64,000 bases of DNA from Carnobacterium maltaromaticum DSM 20342 (lineage in GTDB: Bacteria > Bacillota > Bacilli > Lactobacillales > Carnobacteriaceae). Where the stretch lies: contig NZ_JQMX01000001.1 of the NCBI RefSeq assembly GCF_000744945.1, positions 2,480,001 through 2,544,000 of the forward strand. The letters are read 5' to 3'. Positions 54,398 to 64,000 of this stretch are shown here, one piece after another. The notes beneath the pieces were generated by a model. It worked only from the letters and a program-made list of their open reading frames with translations. It had not been told where the DNA came from and ran no database searches. The position numbers were made by a program, and so were the translations under genes. Each line of letters starts with the position of its first letter. The stretch's first letter is position 1.

Positions 54398-55356
54398 TAT
54401 ATATTAATTGGTTTAATCTTAATTATGACAGCTGTTCGAGCTTTCCGTGATCAAACAAATCCGGCTCGTATAGGCACAGCTGCTTTTTGGCTGTTATTAG
54501 GAGTTGTTTTCGGAGCTGGAAACTATATTCCATTTATAGTTGATGGCATCATTATTTTGTTAATGGGTGTGTTAACTCTATTTAAACAAGTTAGGTTAGG
54601 AAAAGTGGCAGATTTAAATGAAAAAGAATCTGAGCAGGCGGCAGGAAAACTAGGGAATCTTGTGTTTGTTCCCTGTTTAGTTCTAGCGTTAGTGGCAGTT
54701 ATTGTGGCTCAGACAGCTCCATTTGGTCCTTTATCTGGACAAATTGGAATTGGAATTGCAGCAGTCATCTCTTTAGTTGTTGCAATGTTTATTACTAAAG
54801 CAAAACCTAAAGTTGTTTTAGATGATACAGATCGTATGATTCAACAAGTTGGAACGACAGGGATTTTGCCACAATTATTAGCAGCGTTAGGCGTAATCTT
54901 CAATGCAGCTGGTGTGGGAACGGTGATTTCAAACGGTATTTCTGGATTTGTTCCAGAGGGTAATCGTTTAATTGGTGTTATTGCTTACTGTTTAGGTATG
55001 ATGATCTTTACAATGATTATGGGGAATGGTTTTGCAGCCTTTACAGTTATTACAGCAGGAATTGGTGTACCATTTGTTATTGCTCAAGGAGCGGATCCAG
55101 TCATTGCAGGGGCTTTAGCGATGACAGCAGGTTTCTGTGGAACATTATTAACACCGATGGCGGCTAATTTCAATGCTTTGCCAGTGGCTTTGCTAGAAAT
55201 CAAAGATCAAAATGCTGTTATAAAAGCTCAAGCTCCATTAGCTATAATTATGTTAGTGGTTCATGTCGTTTTAATGTATTTCTGGGCGTTTTAGTGTTAA
55301 AATTTAAATTAAAATCTTGAATCAATAGAATGAACTACAGAAGGGAAGAATACGAA

Positions 55357-56004
55357 ATGAAAATTTTAGTTACAGGTTTTGATCCATTTGGTGGCGAACC
55401 AATTAACCCTGCTCTAGAAGCTGTTAAAGGGTTAGCGCCAGTTATTAATGGTGCAGAAGTCATTCAATTAGAAATTCCGACTGTTTTTGGAAAAGCAGCA
55501 GAAGTCGTTAAAAAAGCAATTGAAGAACACCAACCAGATGTTGTCCTAAATATCGGGCAAGCAGGTGGACGTTTTACTGTCTCGCCAGAACGAGTTGCAA
55601 TTAATATTGATGATGCTAGAATTGCGGACAATGAAGGCAATCAACCCGTTGATGAAGTCATTCAAGCAGATGGAGCACCGGCTTACTTTACTCAATTACC
55701 AATTAAAGCAATGGTAACAGCGATTAAAGAAGCAGGAATTCCAGGCAGTGTTTCAAATACAGCGGGGACATTTGTTTGTAACCATATTATGTATCAAGTT
55801 CAATACTTGATTGAAAAAGAATACCCTAATCTTAAAGGTGGCTTTATTCACGTGCCTTTTATTCCAGCACAAGTTTTAGATAAAGCGAATCAACCTTATA
55901 TGAGTTTGCCAGATATTACTAAGGGACTGACCGCAGCAATTTCAGCGATTGTCGAATATGATGGAAAAGCGGACTTAAAAGCCGTTGGAGGTGCCATTCA
56001 CTAA
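55357..56004 (+). CDS. pcp: Pyroglutamyl-peptidase I
   Basis: 215 residues from ATG 55357, with GAAGGGAAG upstream. Catalytic triad regions: Glu in [15 protein letters not shown], Cys in [12 protein letters not shown] and His in [12 protein letters not shown]; start [17 protein letters not shown]. It removes N-terminal pyroglutamate (5-oxoproline) from peptides in the cytoplasm. It follows the DUF969/DUF979 pair, forming a 5-oxoproline set, and overlaps the next gene by one base. Confidence 0.96.
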   Translation: MKILVTGFDPFGGEPINPALEAVKGLAPVINGAEVIQLEIPTVFGKAAEVVKKAIEEHQPDVVLNIGQAGGRFTVSPERVAINIDDARIADNEGNQPVDEVIQADGAPAYFTQLPIKAMVTAIKEAGIPGSVSNTAGTFVCNHIMYQVQYLIEKEYPNLKGGFIHVPFIPAQVLDKANQPYMSLPDITKGLTAAISAIVEYDGKADLKAVGGAIH

Positions 56005-56459
56005 TGCAAGAAGAACAACCACGTCCACTGTTTACTTATGGAAGTTTAATGGAGGGGCTTTTTAACTATCAGCTATATTTAGCTGGAAAAGTCATGGGCA
56101 AACCAAGGAGAGCCAGAATTAAAGGGGAGCTATATCATTTAACGGAAAAAGGTTATCCGGCTTTATTAGTGGGAGATGACTGGGTATATGGGGAAGTGTT
56201 TGAATTATGTGATTTTCATCCAACGCTAAAAGAATTAGATACACTAGAAAATTATTATGGTTCTAACCATCCAGAAAATGAATATGAACGGAAAGTTGTA
56301 ACGGTTTGGCTATACAATGAACAAACTCAACTATTTGATGAAAAACTCGAAGTGTATTGTTATCCTTATCGTATAGATAATGATGCTTCATTTGCTCAAC
56401 ATAGTCTTTATTTACCAGAGGGTGATTGGCATAGCCAAGCCTTGCAAAAAAATAAATAG
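56004..56459 (+). CDS. Gamma-glutamylcyclotransferase-like (AIG2) protein
   Basis: 151 residues with the GGCT fold marks: FTYGSLMEGLFNYQ near the N terminus, YPALLVGDDWVYGEVFEL, and KELDTLENYYG with the candidate catalytic Glu. Enzymes of this family release 5-oxoproline from gamma-glutamyl compounds; many bacterial members are uncharacterised. The one-base overlap with pcp supports a joint role in 5-oxoproline metabolism. Confidence 0.82.
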   Translation: MQEEQPRPLFTYGSLMEGLFNYQLYLAGKVMGKPRRARIKGELYHLTEKGYPALLVGDDWVYGEVFELCDFHPTLKELDTLENYYGSNHPENEYERKVVTVWLYNEQTQLFDEKLEVYCYPYRIDNDASFAQHSLYLPEGDWHSQALQKNK

Positions 56460-56465
56460 TAGTAG

Positions 56466-56513
56466 GGAAATTTCATCCTTTCAGAATCTTTCTGAAGGAT
56501 GAAATTTTTTTAA
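56466..56513 (+). terminator. Terminator before rpoB
   Basis: AAATTTCATCCTTTCAGA and TCTGAAGGATGAAATTT arms with a short loop and T7 tail; ends the pcp transcript. Confidence 0.93.
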
Positions 56514-56534
56514 TTTGTAGCTCAATATCAACTA

Positions 56535-56563
56535 TTGACAGTTAGGCGAATTACAGGTATACT
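56535..56563 (+). promoter_or_regulatory. Strong promoter of rpoB-rpoC
   Basis: Perfect TTGACA and TATACT with 17 bp spacing, about 250 bp upstream of rpoB. Confidence 0.9.
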
Positions 56564-56820
56564 ATTTTAATGCGAATACTGTACTCAGTAGCATGAAATT
56601 CGTCCTGAAATATTGTCCAGAGCGAGTTTTTAAAGGAAGAAACAAAAGAAAATGTGAATTTTAAGTTTAAAATGTCACGGATCTTTTGGTTTTTTTTTGC
56701 CAAAAAATAGCAAAAAAAGAGTTTTGTTAACGAATTTTAACATTCGTAACTCATTTGTAATATTTCGTTTTTGGCGATTGTTGCTTAGTATATGTAAATA
56801 TGTTTTGAGGGGTGAATAGG
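56564..56820 (+). other. rpoB leader
   Basis: About 250 nt untranslated. Contains an A/T-rich TTGG/CCAA hairpin with a T9 loop (about 56688-56706) and a better hairpin, GAGTT..ACGAAT/ATTCGT..AACTC (56720-56754). May hold autoregulatory signals; no open frame of note. Confidence 0.5.
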
Positions 56821-59800
56821 TTGGCAGGCCACTTAGTAAATTACGGTAAACACCGCACACGAAGAAGTTTTGCACGAATCAGCGAGGTTTTAGAACTTCC
56901 AAACTTAATTGAAATACAGACTGATTCCTACCAATGGTTCCTAGATGAAGGATTGCGTGAAATGTTTAAAGACATCTCTCCAATCGCAGATTTCGCTGGA
57001 AACCTATCATTAGAATTTGTTGATTATCAGTTGTACAGCCCAAAATACACTGTTGAAGAAGCTAGAAGTCATGACGCAAATTACTCTGCACCATTGCATG
57101 TGAAGTTACGTCTGCAAAATAGAGAAACAGGCGAAGTAAAAGACCAAGAAGTATTCTTTGGTGATTTCCCACTGATGACAGATATGGGAACGTTCATTAT
57201 CAATGGAGCTGAACGTGTTATCGTTTCTCAATTAGTTCGTTCACCAGGGGTTTATTTCCATGGTAAAGTCGACAAAAACGGGAAACAAGGATTTGGTTCG
57301 ACAGTTATTCCTAACCGTGGCGCATGGTTAGAATATGAAACAGATGCAAAAGATTTATCGTATGTTCGTATTGACCGTACGCGTAAAATTCCTTTATCTG
57401 TTTTAGTTCGTGCTTTAGGATTTGGATCAGATGATCAAATTCTAGAAATCTTCGGTGACAATGAAAGCCTACGTTTAACCTTAGAAAAAGACCTACACAA
57501 AAATGCCAATGATTCACGTGTTGAAGAAGCCTTGAAAGATGTTTACGAGCGTCTACGTCCAGGTGAGCCTAAAACAGCAGATAGTTCAAGAAGTCTGTTA
57601 AATGCTCGTTTCTTTGATCCAAAACGTTATGATTTAGCCAATGTTGGTCGTTATAAAGTCAACAAAAAATTAAATCTAAAAACACGTCTATTTAACCAAA
57701 CTTTAGCAGAAACATTAATTGATCCTGAAACAGGAGAAATTATTGCTGAAAAAGGTACGTTATTAGATCGTGATATGATCAATAAATTAAGTCCATTTAT
57801 CGATGCTGGAATTAATAGTGTAACACTTTATCCATCTGATGAAGGGGTTGTTCCAGAGCCTTTCACAATTCAAGTGGTACAAGTTGTTTCACCAAAAGAT
57901 CCAGATCGCATCGTTAATGTAATTGGAAATGGTGATGTTTCAACAGATATTAAAAACGTAACGCCTGCTGACATCATTTCATCAATGAGTTACTTCTTTA
58001 ACTTACAAGAAGGAATCGGCAACGTAGATGATATCGATCATTTAGGTAATCGTCGTATTCGTTCAGTTGGAGAATTACTACAAAATCAATTCCGTATTGG
58101 TTTATCTCGTATGGAACGTGTGGTTCGTGAACGTATGTCTATTCAAGATGTAGCAACTGTAACGCCACAACAATTGATTAATATTCGTCCTGTTGTAGCA
58201 GCAATCAAAGAGTTCTTTGGTTCTTCACAACTGTCTCAGTTCATGGATCAAACCAACCCGCTTGGTGAATTGACGCATAAACGTCGTCTTTCAGCCTTAG
58301 GACCTGGTGGATTAACACGTGACCGTGCTGGATATGAAGTACGAGATGTACATTATTCCCATTATGGCCGTATGTGTCCAATTGAAACACCTGAGGGTCC
58401 GAATATCGGACTGATTAACAGCCTATCTAGTTATGCAAAAATTAATAAATTTGGTTTCATTGAAACGCCTTATCGTCGTGTTGATCGCGAAACAGGTAAA
58501 GTAACGAAACACATCGATTACTTGACTGCTGATGAGGAAGATCATTATGTTGTAGCGCAAGCAAACTCAGTCTTATTAGAAGATGGTAGCTTTGAAAGTG
58601 ATATTGTAATGGCTCGTTTTATCTCTGAAAACTTAGAAGTACCAATTAGCCGTGTCGATTATATGGATGTTTCTCCTAAACAGGTAGTTGCAGTTGCGAC
58701 TTCATGTATTCCTTTCTTGGAAAACGATGATAGTAACCGTGCCCTAATGGGAGCCAACATGCAACGTCAAGCTGTACCTTTGATTCACCCACAAGCTCCA
58801 CTTGTTGGAACAGGGATGGAATATATCTCAGCTCATGATTCAGGTGCTGCATTAATTTGTCGCAATCCTGGAGTAGTTGAATATGTTGATGCGAAAGAAA
58901 TTCGTATTCGTCAAGATAATGGTGCGTTAGATAAATATTCAATCACTAAATTCCGTCGTTCAAATGCCGGGACTTGTTACAACCAACGCCCAATCGTAGC
59001 TTTAGGTGACCGTGTTGACGCTAGCGAAATTCTAGCAGATGGTTCTTCAATGGAAAATGGCGAGATGGCTCTAGGCCAAAACGTCTTAGTAGCCTTCATG
59101 ACTTGGGAAGGGTATAACTATGAAGATGCGATCATCATGAGTGAGCGCCTAGTTAAAGATGACGTGTACACTTCTGTCCATATTGAAGAATATGAATCGG
59201 AAGCACGTGATACAAAATTAGGACCTGAAGAAATTACCCGTGAAATTCCAAACGTCGGAGACGATGCTTTGAAAGACTTAGACGAATTCGGAATTATCCG
59301 AATTGGTGCTGAAGTACGCGATGGCGATTTATTAGTTGGTAAAGTTACACCTAAGGGAGTGACAGAATTATCAGCTGAGGAACGTTTACTACACGCAATC
59401 TTTGGTGAAAAAGCACGTGAAGTTCGTGATACATCACTTCGTGTACCACATGGTGGCGGCGGAATTGTTCATGATGTTAAGATCTTTACACGTGAAGCAG
59501 GAGATGAATTATCTCCAGGTGTAAACATGTTAGTTCGTGTTTATATCGTGCAAAAACGTAAAATCAATGAAGGGGATAAAATGGCGGGACGTCACGGAAA
59601 TAAAGGGGTCGTTTCACGCATTATGCCTGAAGAAGACATGCCTTATTTACCAGACGGCACACCAGTTGATATCATGTTAAACCCACTTGGGGTACCTTCA
59701 CGGATGAATATTGGACAAGTACTTGAATTACACATCGGAATGGCTGCTCGTCAGCTAGGCATTCACATTGCAACACCAGTCTTTGATGGAGCAAGTGAAG

Positions 59801-60393
59801 AAGATGTATGGGCAACTGTTCAAGAAGCTGGTATGGCCAATGATGCAAAAACTATTTTGTATGATGGACGTTCAGGAGAACCATTTGATAACCGTATTTC
59901 AGTTGGAATTATGTATATGATTAAATTAGCCCACATGGTTGATGATAAGTTACATGCTCGTTCAACTGGACCTTACTCACTAGTTACACAACAACCATTG
60001 GGTGGTAAAGCTCAATTTGGTGGACAACGTTTCGGAGAGATGGAAGTTTGGGCACTGGAAGCGTATGGGGCAGCTTATACCTTGCAAGAAATCTTAACTT
60101 ACAAATCAGATGACGTTGTTGGTCGTGTGAAAACTTATGAAGCAATCGTTAAGGGTGAAAAAATTCCTAAACCAGGAGTTCCTGAATCCTTCCGCGTATT
60201 AGTTAAAGAGTTACAGGCCTTAGGATTGGATATGAAAGTATTGGATGCTAATGATGAAGAAATCGAGTTACGTGATTTAGATGATGATGATGATGTTGTC
60301 AACATTGATGCTTTAAGCAAATATGCTGAAGAGCAAGAAAAAATCCGTGCTGAAGCAGCTGAAAAAGAAAGACTAGCAAACGAAGAAAACTAA
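56821..60393 (+). CDS. rpoB: RNA polymerase beta subunit
   Basis: 1190 residues from TTG 56821, with GAGGGG about 8 nt upstream; a GTG at 56812 lies inside the ribosome site. The start [20 protein letters not shown] is that of enterococcal-type RpoB. The rifampicin region reads [20 protein letters not shown] and [11 protein letters not shown] with no resistance substitution that I can see. Catalytic [13 protein letters not shown] is present. The C terminus is acidic (RDLDDDDDV). Confidence 0.98.
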   Translation: MAGHLVNYGKHRTRRSFARISEVLELPNLIEIQTDSYQWFLDEGLREMFKDISPIADFAGNLSLEFVDYQLYSPKYTVEEARSHDANYSAPLHVKLRLQNRETGEVKDQEVFFGDFPLMTDMGTFIINGAERVIVSQLVRSPGVYFHGKVDKNGKQGFGSTVIPNRGAWLEYETDAKDLSYVRIDRTRKIPLSVLVRALGFGSDDQILEIFGDNESLRLTLEKDLHKNANDSRVEEALKDVYERLRPGEPKTADSSRSLLNARFFDPKRYDLANVGRYKVNKKLNLKTRLFNQTLAETLIDPETGEIIAEKGTLLDRDMINKLSPFIDAGINSVTLYPSDEGVVPEPFTIQVVQVVSPKDPDRIVNVIGNGDVSTDIKNVTPADIISSMSYFFNLQEGIGNVDDIDHLGNRRIRSVGELLQNQFRIGLSRMERVVRERMSIQDVATVTPQQLINIRPVVAAIKEFFGSSQLSQFMDQTNPLGELTHKRRLSALGPGGLTRDRAGYEVRDVHYSHYGRMCPIETPEGPNIGLINSLSSYAKINKFGFIETPYRRVDRETGKVTKHIDYLTADEEDHYVVAQANSVLLEDGSFESDIVMARFISENLEVPISRVDYMDVSPKQVVAVATSCIPFLENDDSNRALMGANMQRQAVPLIHPQAPLVGTGMEYISAHDSGAALICRNPGVVEYVDAKEIRIRQDNGALDKYSITKFRRSNAGTCYNQRPIVALGDRVDASEILADGSSMENGEMALGQNVLVAFMTWEGYNYEDAIIMSERLVKDDVYTSVHIEEYESEARDTKLGPEEITREIPNVGDDALKDLDEFGIIRIGAEVRDGDLLVGKVTPKGVTELSAEERLLHAIFGEKAREVRDTSLRVPHGGGGIVHDVKIFTREAGDELSPGVNMLVRVYIVQKRKINEGDKMAGRHGNKGVVSRIMPEEDMPYLPDGTPVDIMLNPLGVPSRMNIGQVLELHIGMAARQLGIHIATPVFDGASEEDVWATVQEAGMANDAKTILYDGRSGEPFDNRISVGIMYMIKLAHMVDDKLHARSTGPYSLVTQQPLGGKAQFGGQRFGEMEVWALEAYGAAYTLQEILTYKSDDVVGRVKTYEAIVKGEKIPKPGVPESFRVLVKELQALGLDMKVLDANDEEIELRDLDDDDDVVNIDALSKYAEEQEKIRAEAAEKERLANEEN

Positions 60394-60407
60394 GCAAGAT
60401 TGATTGC

Positions 60408-60472
60408 ACCAAGTAGACTTTAATTTGCATGTGGACGAGAGTTTACTAACAAATTAAAGTCACCCGCTTGGT
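60408..60472 (+). other. Large hairpin between rpoB and rpoC
   Basis: Outer arms ACCAAG/CTTGGT and inner ACTTTAATTTG/CAAATTAAAGT (11 bp, perfect) around a 22-nt loop. No T tail, so processing or partial attenuation is more likely than termination. Confidence 0.7.
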
Positions 60473-60530
60473 TGATAAATATTCGAGCAGATAGGGCAGC
60501 TCAACTAATAATTAAAGGGAGGTAGGCCCC

Positions 60531-63500
60531 TTGATAGACGTTAATAATTTTGAAAATATGCAAATTGGTTTAGCATCACCAGACAAGATCCGTAGCTGGT
60601 CTTATGGGGAAGTAAAAAAACCAGAAACCATTAACTACCGCACACTAAAACCAGAACGTGATGGCTTGTTCTGTGAACGCATTTTCGGACCTTCAAAAGA
60701 TTGGGAATGTGCGTGTGGTAAATACAAACGAATCCGTTATAAAGGGATTGTCTGTGATCGTTGTGGCGTTGAAGTTACACGTTCAAAAGTTCGTCGTGAA
60801 CGCATGGGACATATCGAATTAGCAGCACCAGTTTCTCATATCTGGTACTTTAAAGGAATTCCAAGCCGTATGGGACTTGTTTTAGACATGAGTCCACGTG
60901 CGTTAGAAGAAATCATTTATTTTGCTTCATATGTTGTTATCGAACCCGGTGACACACCATTAGAGAAGAAACAGTTATTAACTGAAAGAGAATATCGCGA
61001 AAAACGTATGCAATATGGTCAAGGTTTCCAAGCAGCAATGGGAGCTGAAGCGATTAAACAATTACTTTTAGATGTTCAACTTGAAAAAGAAGTTGCTGAA
61101 TTAAAAGAAGAATTGAAATCTGCTCAAGGTCAAAAACGTACGCGCGCAATTCGTCGCCTAGATATTTTAGAAGCGTTCCGTAATTCTGGAAATGACCCTA
61201 GCTGGATGGTTATGGATGTTGTTCCAATTATTCCTCCTGATTTGCGCCCAATGGTTCAATTAGAAGGTGGACGTTTTGCAACAAGTGATTTGAATGATTT
61301 ATATCGTCGTGTAATTAACCGTAATAATCGTTTGAAACGTTTATTAGATTTAAATGCACCAAACATTATCGTTCAAAATGAAAAACGTATGCTTCAAGAA
61401 GCGGTAGATGCTTTGATTGATAATGGTCGTCGTGGCCGTCCAGTAACTGGACCAGGTAACCGTCCATTAAAATCTCTTTCACATATGTTGAAAGGGAAAC
61501 AAGGTCGTTTCCGTCAAAACTTACTTGGTAAACGTGTCGATTATTCTGGTCGTTCCGTTATCGTTGTAGGACCAAATTTAAAAATGTACCAATGTGGTTT
61601 ACCAAAAGAAATGGCTATCGAACTATTCAAACCTTTCGTTATGAAAGAGTTGGTAGAACGTGAACTAGCTAATAACATTAAAAATGCAAAACGTAAAATT
61701 GATCGTCAAGACGAAGCAATTTGGGATGTCTTAGAAGATGTTATTCGTGAGCATCCAGTTCTATTGAACCGGGCGCCTACATTACACAGACTTGGTATCC
61801 AAGCATTTGAACCGATATTAGTTGATGGTCGTGCAATTCGTTTGCATCCACTTGTTTGTGAAGCTTACAATGCCGATTTCGATGGAGATCAAATGGCGGT
61901 TCACGTACCATTAAGTGATGAAGCGCAAGCAGAAGCACGTATGTTAATGTTAGCTGCTCAAAACATTTTGAATCCTAAAGATGGTAAACCAGTAGTAACT
62001 CCTTCTCAAGATATGGTATTAGGTAACTATTACCTAACTATGGAAGAAGAGGGACGCGAAGGTGAAGGAATGGTCTTCAAAGACTTGACTGAAGCCATTA
62101 CAGCTTACCAAAGTGGTTATGTGCATATGCATTCAAGAATTGGTGTTCAAACAGATAATATTTATCGTGAGTCAAATCACCCAATTGAAAAACCATTCTC
62201 TGATTGGCAAAAAGAACGAATTTTAATTACCACAGTTGGGAAATTATTATTCAATGAAATCATGCCGCCAGAGTTCCCATATTTAAATGAGCCGACAAAC
62301 TTTAACTTAGAAGATTCAACACCTGACAAGTATTTTGTTGAAGCTGGAACAGATATTCCTGCTCATATTAAAAAACAAGACTTAATCTTGCCATTTAAAA
62401 AGAAAAACTTAGGAAATATCATTGCCGAAGTCTTCAAGAAATTCCATATTACTGAAACCTCTAAAATGTTAGATAGAATGAAAGATTTAGGTTACAAACA
62501 TTCTACTCGTGCAGGGATTACAGTAGGGATTGCGGATATCGTTGTTTTACACGAAAAACAAGAAGTCTTAGATGATGCTCATAATCAAGTTGATAACGTA
62601 ACGAAACAATTCAGACGTGGTTTAATCACTGATGAAGAGCGTTATGAACGTGTTATTGCGATTTGGAATAAAGCGAAAGATCCCATTCAGATCAAACTGA
62701 TGGAAAGTCTAGATGCTAAAAACCCAATCTTCATGATGAGTGACTCTGGTGCCCGTGGTAACATCTCCAACTTTACTCAGCTTGCTGGTATGCGTGGACT
62801 GATGGCGGCTCCGAATGGTCAAATCATGGAATTACCAATCACTTCGAACTTCCGTGAAGGATTATCTGTCTTAGAAATGTTTATCTCTACCCATGGAGCT
62901 CGTAAAGGTATGACCGATACAGCCCTTAAGACTGCCGATTCAGGTTACTTGACTCGTCGTCTGGTTGATGTGGCACAAGATGTTATCATTCGTGAAACAG
63001 ATTGTGGAACTGACCGTGGTTTAGATATTGCAGCAATTAAAGAAGGTAATGAAGTTATCGAGCCATTGGAAGAACGTTTACTTGGCCGTTATATTCGTAA
63101 GACTGTCTTCCATCCGGAAACAGGCAAGAAAATCATTACTGAAAATAATATTATTACTGAAGATATCGCTAAAGAAATTATCGATGCTGGTATCGAAAAA
63201 GTTACAATCCGCTCAGTCTTTACATGTAACACTAAACATGGTGTATGTAAACATTGTTATGGTCGTAACCTTGCAACAGGTTCTGAGGTTGAAGTTGGAG
63301 AAGCAGTTGGAACAATTGCCGCTCAATCAATCGGTGAGCCAGGTACTCAGTTAACAATGCGTACCTTCCATACAGGTGGGGTTGCCGGAGATGATATTAC
63401 TCAAGGTCTTCCTCGTATTCAAGAGATCTTTGAAGCGCGTAATCCAAAAGGGCAAGCTGTCATCACTGAAGTTACTGGTGAAGTCATTGTCATTGAAGAA

Positions 63501-64000
63501 AATGCTGCTGAACGTACGAAAGAAGTTACAATTAAAGGAGCAACAGATACTCGTAGTTACCCAGTTCCTTACACTGCTCGTCTTAAAGTAGTTGAAGGTG
63601 ATTACATTCACCGTGGAGAAGCGTTAACTGAAGGTTCTATTGATCCTAAACAATTATTGCGTGTTCGTGACGTATTATCTGTTGAAAACTACCTATTGCG
63701 TGAAGTACAAAAAGTTTACCGTATGCAAGGGGTAGAAATCGGCGATAAACATATCGAAGTAATGGTTCGTCAAATGCTACGTAAGATTCGTGTTATGGAC
63801 CCAGGTTCAACAGACATCTTACCAGGAACATTGATGGATATCAGTGAATTTACAGATAAAAACTTGAAGACCCTAGTAGCAGGCGATGTGCCAGCAACTG
63901 GACGTCCAGTCTTGCTAGGAATCACAAAAGCTTCATTAGAAACAAACAGTTTCTTATCAGCAGCTTCATTCCAAGAAACAACTCGTGTCTTAACGGATGC
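60531..64000 (+). CDS. rpoC: RNA polymerase beta' subunit (3' end outside window)
   Basis: TTG start at 60531 behind GGGAGGT; reads [20 protein letters not shown]. The frame is open through 64000, giving 1156 codons of an expected 1210-1220. Zinc-binding [21 protein letters not shown] (near residue 60), catalytic [12 protein letters not shown] and the bridge/trigger region [20 protein letters not shown] are intact; the second zinc site [13 protein letters not shown] is near residue 900. Forms the core enzyme with RpoB. Only the C-terminal tail is missing from view. Confidence 0.97.
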   Translation, partial: MIDVNNFENMQIGLASPDKIRSWSYGEVKKPETINYRTLKPERDGLFCERIFGPSKDWECACGKYKRIRYKGIVCDRCGVEVTRSKVRRERMGHIELAAPVSHIWYFKGIPSRMGLVLDMSPRALEEIIYFASYVVIEPGDTPLEKKQLLTEREYREKRMQYGQGFQAAMGAEAIKQLLLDVQLEKEVAELKEELKSAQGQKRTRAIRRLDILEAFRNSGNDPSWMVMDVVPIIPPDLRPMVQLEGGRFATSDLNDLYRRVINRNNRLKRLLDLNAPNIIVQNEKRMLQEAVDALIDNGRRGRPVTGPGNRPLKSLSHMLKGKQGRFRQNLLGKRVDYSGRSVIVVGPNLKMYQCGLPKEMAIELFKPFVMKELVERELANNIKNAKRKIDRQDEAIWDVLEDVIREHPVLLNRAPTLHRLGIQAFEPILVDGRAIRLHPLVCEAYNADFDGDQMAVHVPLSDEAQAEARMLMLAAQNILNPKDGKPVVTPSQDMVLGNYYLTMEEEGREGEGMVFKDLTEAITAYQSGYVHMHSRIGVQTDNIYRESNHPIEKPFSDWQKERILITTVGKLLFNEIMPPEFPYLNEPTNFNLEDSTPDKYFVEAGTDIPAHIKKQDLILPFKKKNLGNIIAEVFKKFHITETSKMLDRMKDLGYKHSTRAGITVGIADIVVLHEKQEVLDDAHNQVDNVTKQFRRGLITDEERYERVIAIWNKAKDPIQIKLMESLDAKNPIFMMSDSGARGNISNFTQLAGMRGLMAAPNGQIMELPITSNFREGLSVLEMFISTHGARKGMTDTALKTADSGYLTRRLVDVAQDVIIRETDCGTDRGLDIAAIKEGNEVIEPLEERLLGRYIRKTVFHPETGKKIITENNIITEDIAKEIIDAGIEKVTIRSVFTCNTKHGVCKHCYGRNLATGSEVEVGEAVGTIAAQSIGEPGTQLTMRTFHTGGVAGDDITQGLPRIQEIFEARNPKGQAVITEVTGEVIVIEENAAERTKEVTIKGATDTRSYPVPYTARLKVVEGDYIHRGEALTEGSIDPKQLLRVRDVLSVENYLLREVQKVYRMQGVEIGDKHIEVMVRQMLRKIRVMDPGSTDILPGTLMDISEFTDKNLKTLVAGDVPATGRPVLLGITKASLETNSFLSAASFQETTRVLTD

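Larger units (their letters stand above)
52679..55294 (+). pseudogene. DUF979 membrane protein gene split by an IS1380-type element
   Basis: ATG at 52679 (AGGGGGAG upstream) gives MENFASTILEFFY, then the element begins at 52720 and brings a stop after five more codons. Coding resumes at 54403 and runs to 55294. Removing the element and one 5-bp copy TATAT joins EFFYI to LIGLILIMTAVRAF in frame, 310 residues in total with about nine membrane segments. A fragment could start at ATG 54425 (missing the first membrane segment) if transcribed from the element. The carrier is probably inactive in this strain. Confidence 0.93.

Noticed and set aside
54425..55294. DUF979 fragment taken as a complete gene starting at 54425
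   Set aside because: It lacks the first membrane segment, has no ribosome site and the true start is recovered at 52679 across the insertion.
56675..56875. Minus-strand open frame across the rpoB leader
   Set aside because: Overlaps the start of rpoB, is low complexity (poly-Lys/Phe from A/T runs) and has no supporting signals.

Overview
The window is a low-GC Gram-positive chromosome segment of the Lactobacillales, most likely Carnobacterium maltaromaticum. The strongest pointer is a class IIa bacteriocin precursor at 31381-31566 (minus strand), whose 43-residue mature part I recognise as carnobacteriocin BM1, with its immunity gene next to it. The housekeeping order (radA-yacL-ispD-ispF-gltX-cysE-cysS-mrnC-rlmB-yacP-sigH, then rpmG-secE-nusG-rplKA-rplJL, then rsmC-like, rpoB, rpoC) is the usual Firmicute arrangement, here interrupted by accessory blocks.

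Layout. 1-6463: the end of an Rgg/PlcR-type TPR regulator, then a lipoprotein + MacA/MacB-type ABC export system followed by its own OmpR-type response regulator and histidine kinase. 6649-13780: a spermidine/putrescine-type ABC importer in one operon with adenine deaminase and a second purine-type amidohydrolase. 13915-18150: a TetR regulator, permease and ATPase resembling the HrtRBA heme exporter; the ATPase gene is split by a 1744-bp insertion sequence. 18256-30797: glutathione peroxidase, a methyltransferase, then radA to sigH with a cysteine-type T-box before cysE-cysS. 31033-31669: bacteriocin and immunity genes with a LytTR-like double repeat. 31912-39812: an extracellular electron transfer (EET) locus (dmkB, eetB, eetA, ndh2 leftwards; pplA, fmnB, dmkA rightwards). 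ndh2 carries a one-base deletion in an A run near its start. 39932-44816: rpmG, secE, nusG, an alpha/beta hydrolase and the L11-L1-L10-L7/L12 genes with an L10 leader. 45020-48591: a small unknown protein, a LacI regulator, and an HxlR regulator divergent from an aldo/keto reductase and a short-chain dehydrogenase. 48768-56459: a nuclease-helicase fusion, an RsmC-like methyltransferase and a 5-oxoproline module (DUF969, DUF979, pcp, gamma-glutamylcyclotransferase-like), with DUF979 split by a 1678-bp IS1380-type element. 56535-64000: rpoB and most of rpoC.

How it works together. The EET genes would make demethylmenaquinone (DmkA/DmkB), reduce it with NADH (Ndh2), pass electrons through EetA/EetB and deliver them to the flavinylated surface lipoprotein PplA, which FmnB charges with FMN. 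A Rex-like site in front of pplA suggests control by the NADH/NAD+ ratio. Three systems look damaged in this strain: Ndh2 by frameshift, the HrtA-like ATPase by IS insertion and the DUF979 protein by IS insertion. The two IS insertions are clean, with intact target duplications, and excising them in silico restores both reading frames.

The least explained structure is a family of about 93-nt imperfect hairpins just upstream of ribosome binding sites (ispD, dmkA; a partial copy at cysS), with a conserved tail AACAAACTTTTTATT. Two full copies far apart are nearly identical although the neighbouring genes are unrelated. No rRNA, tRNA or CRISPR array was seen.
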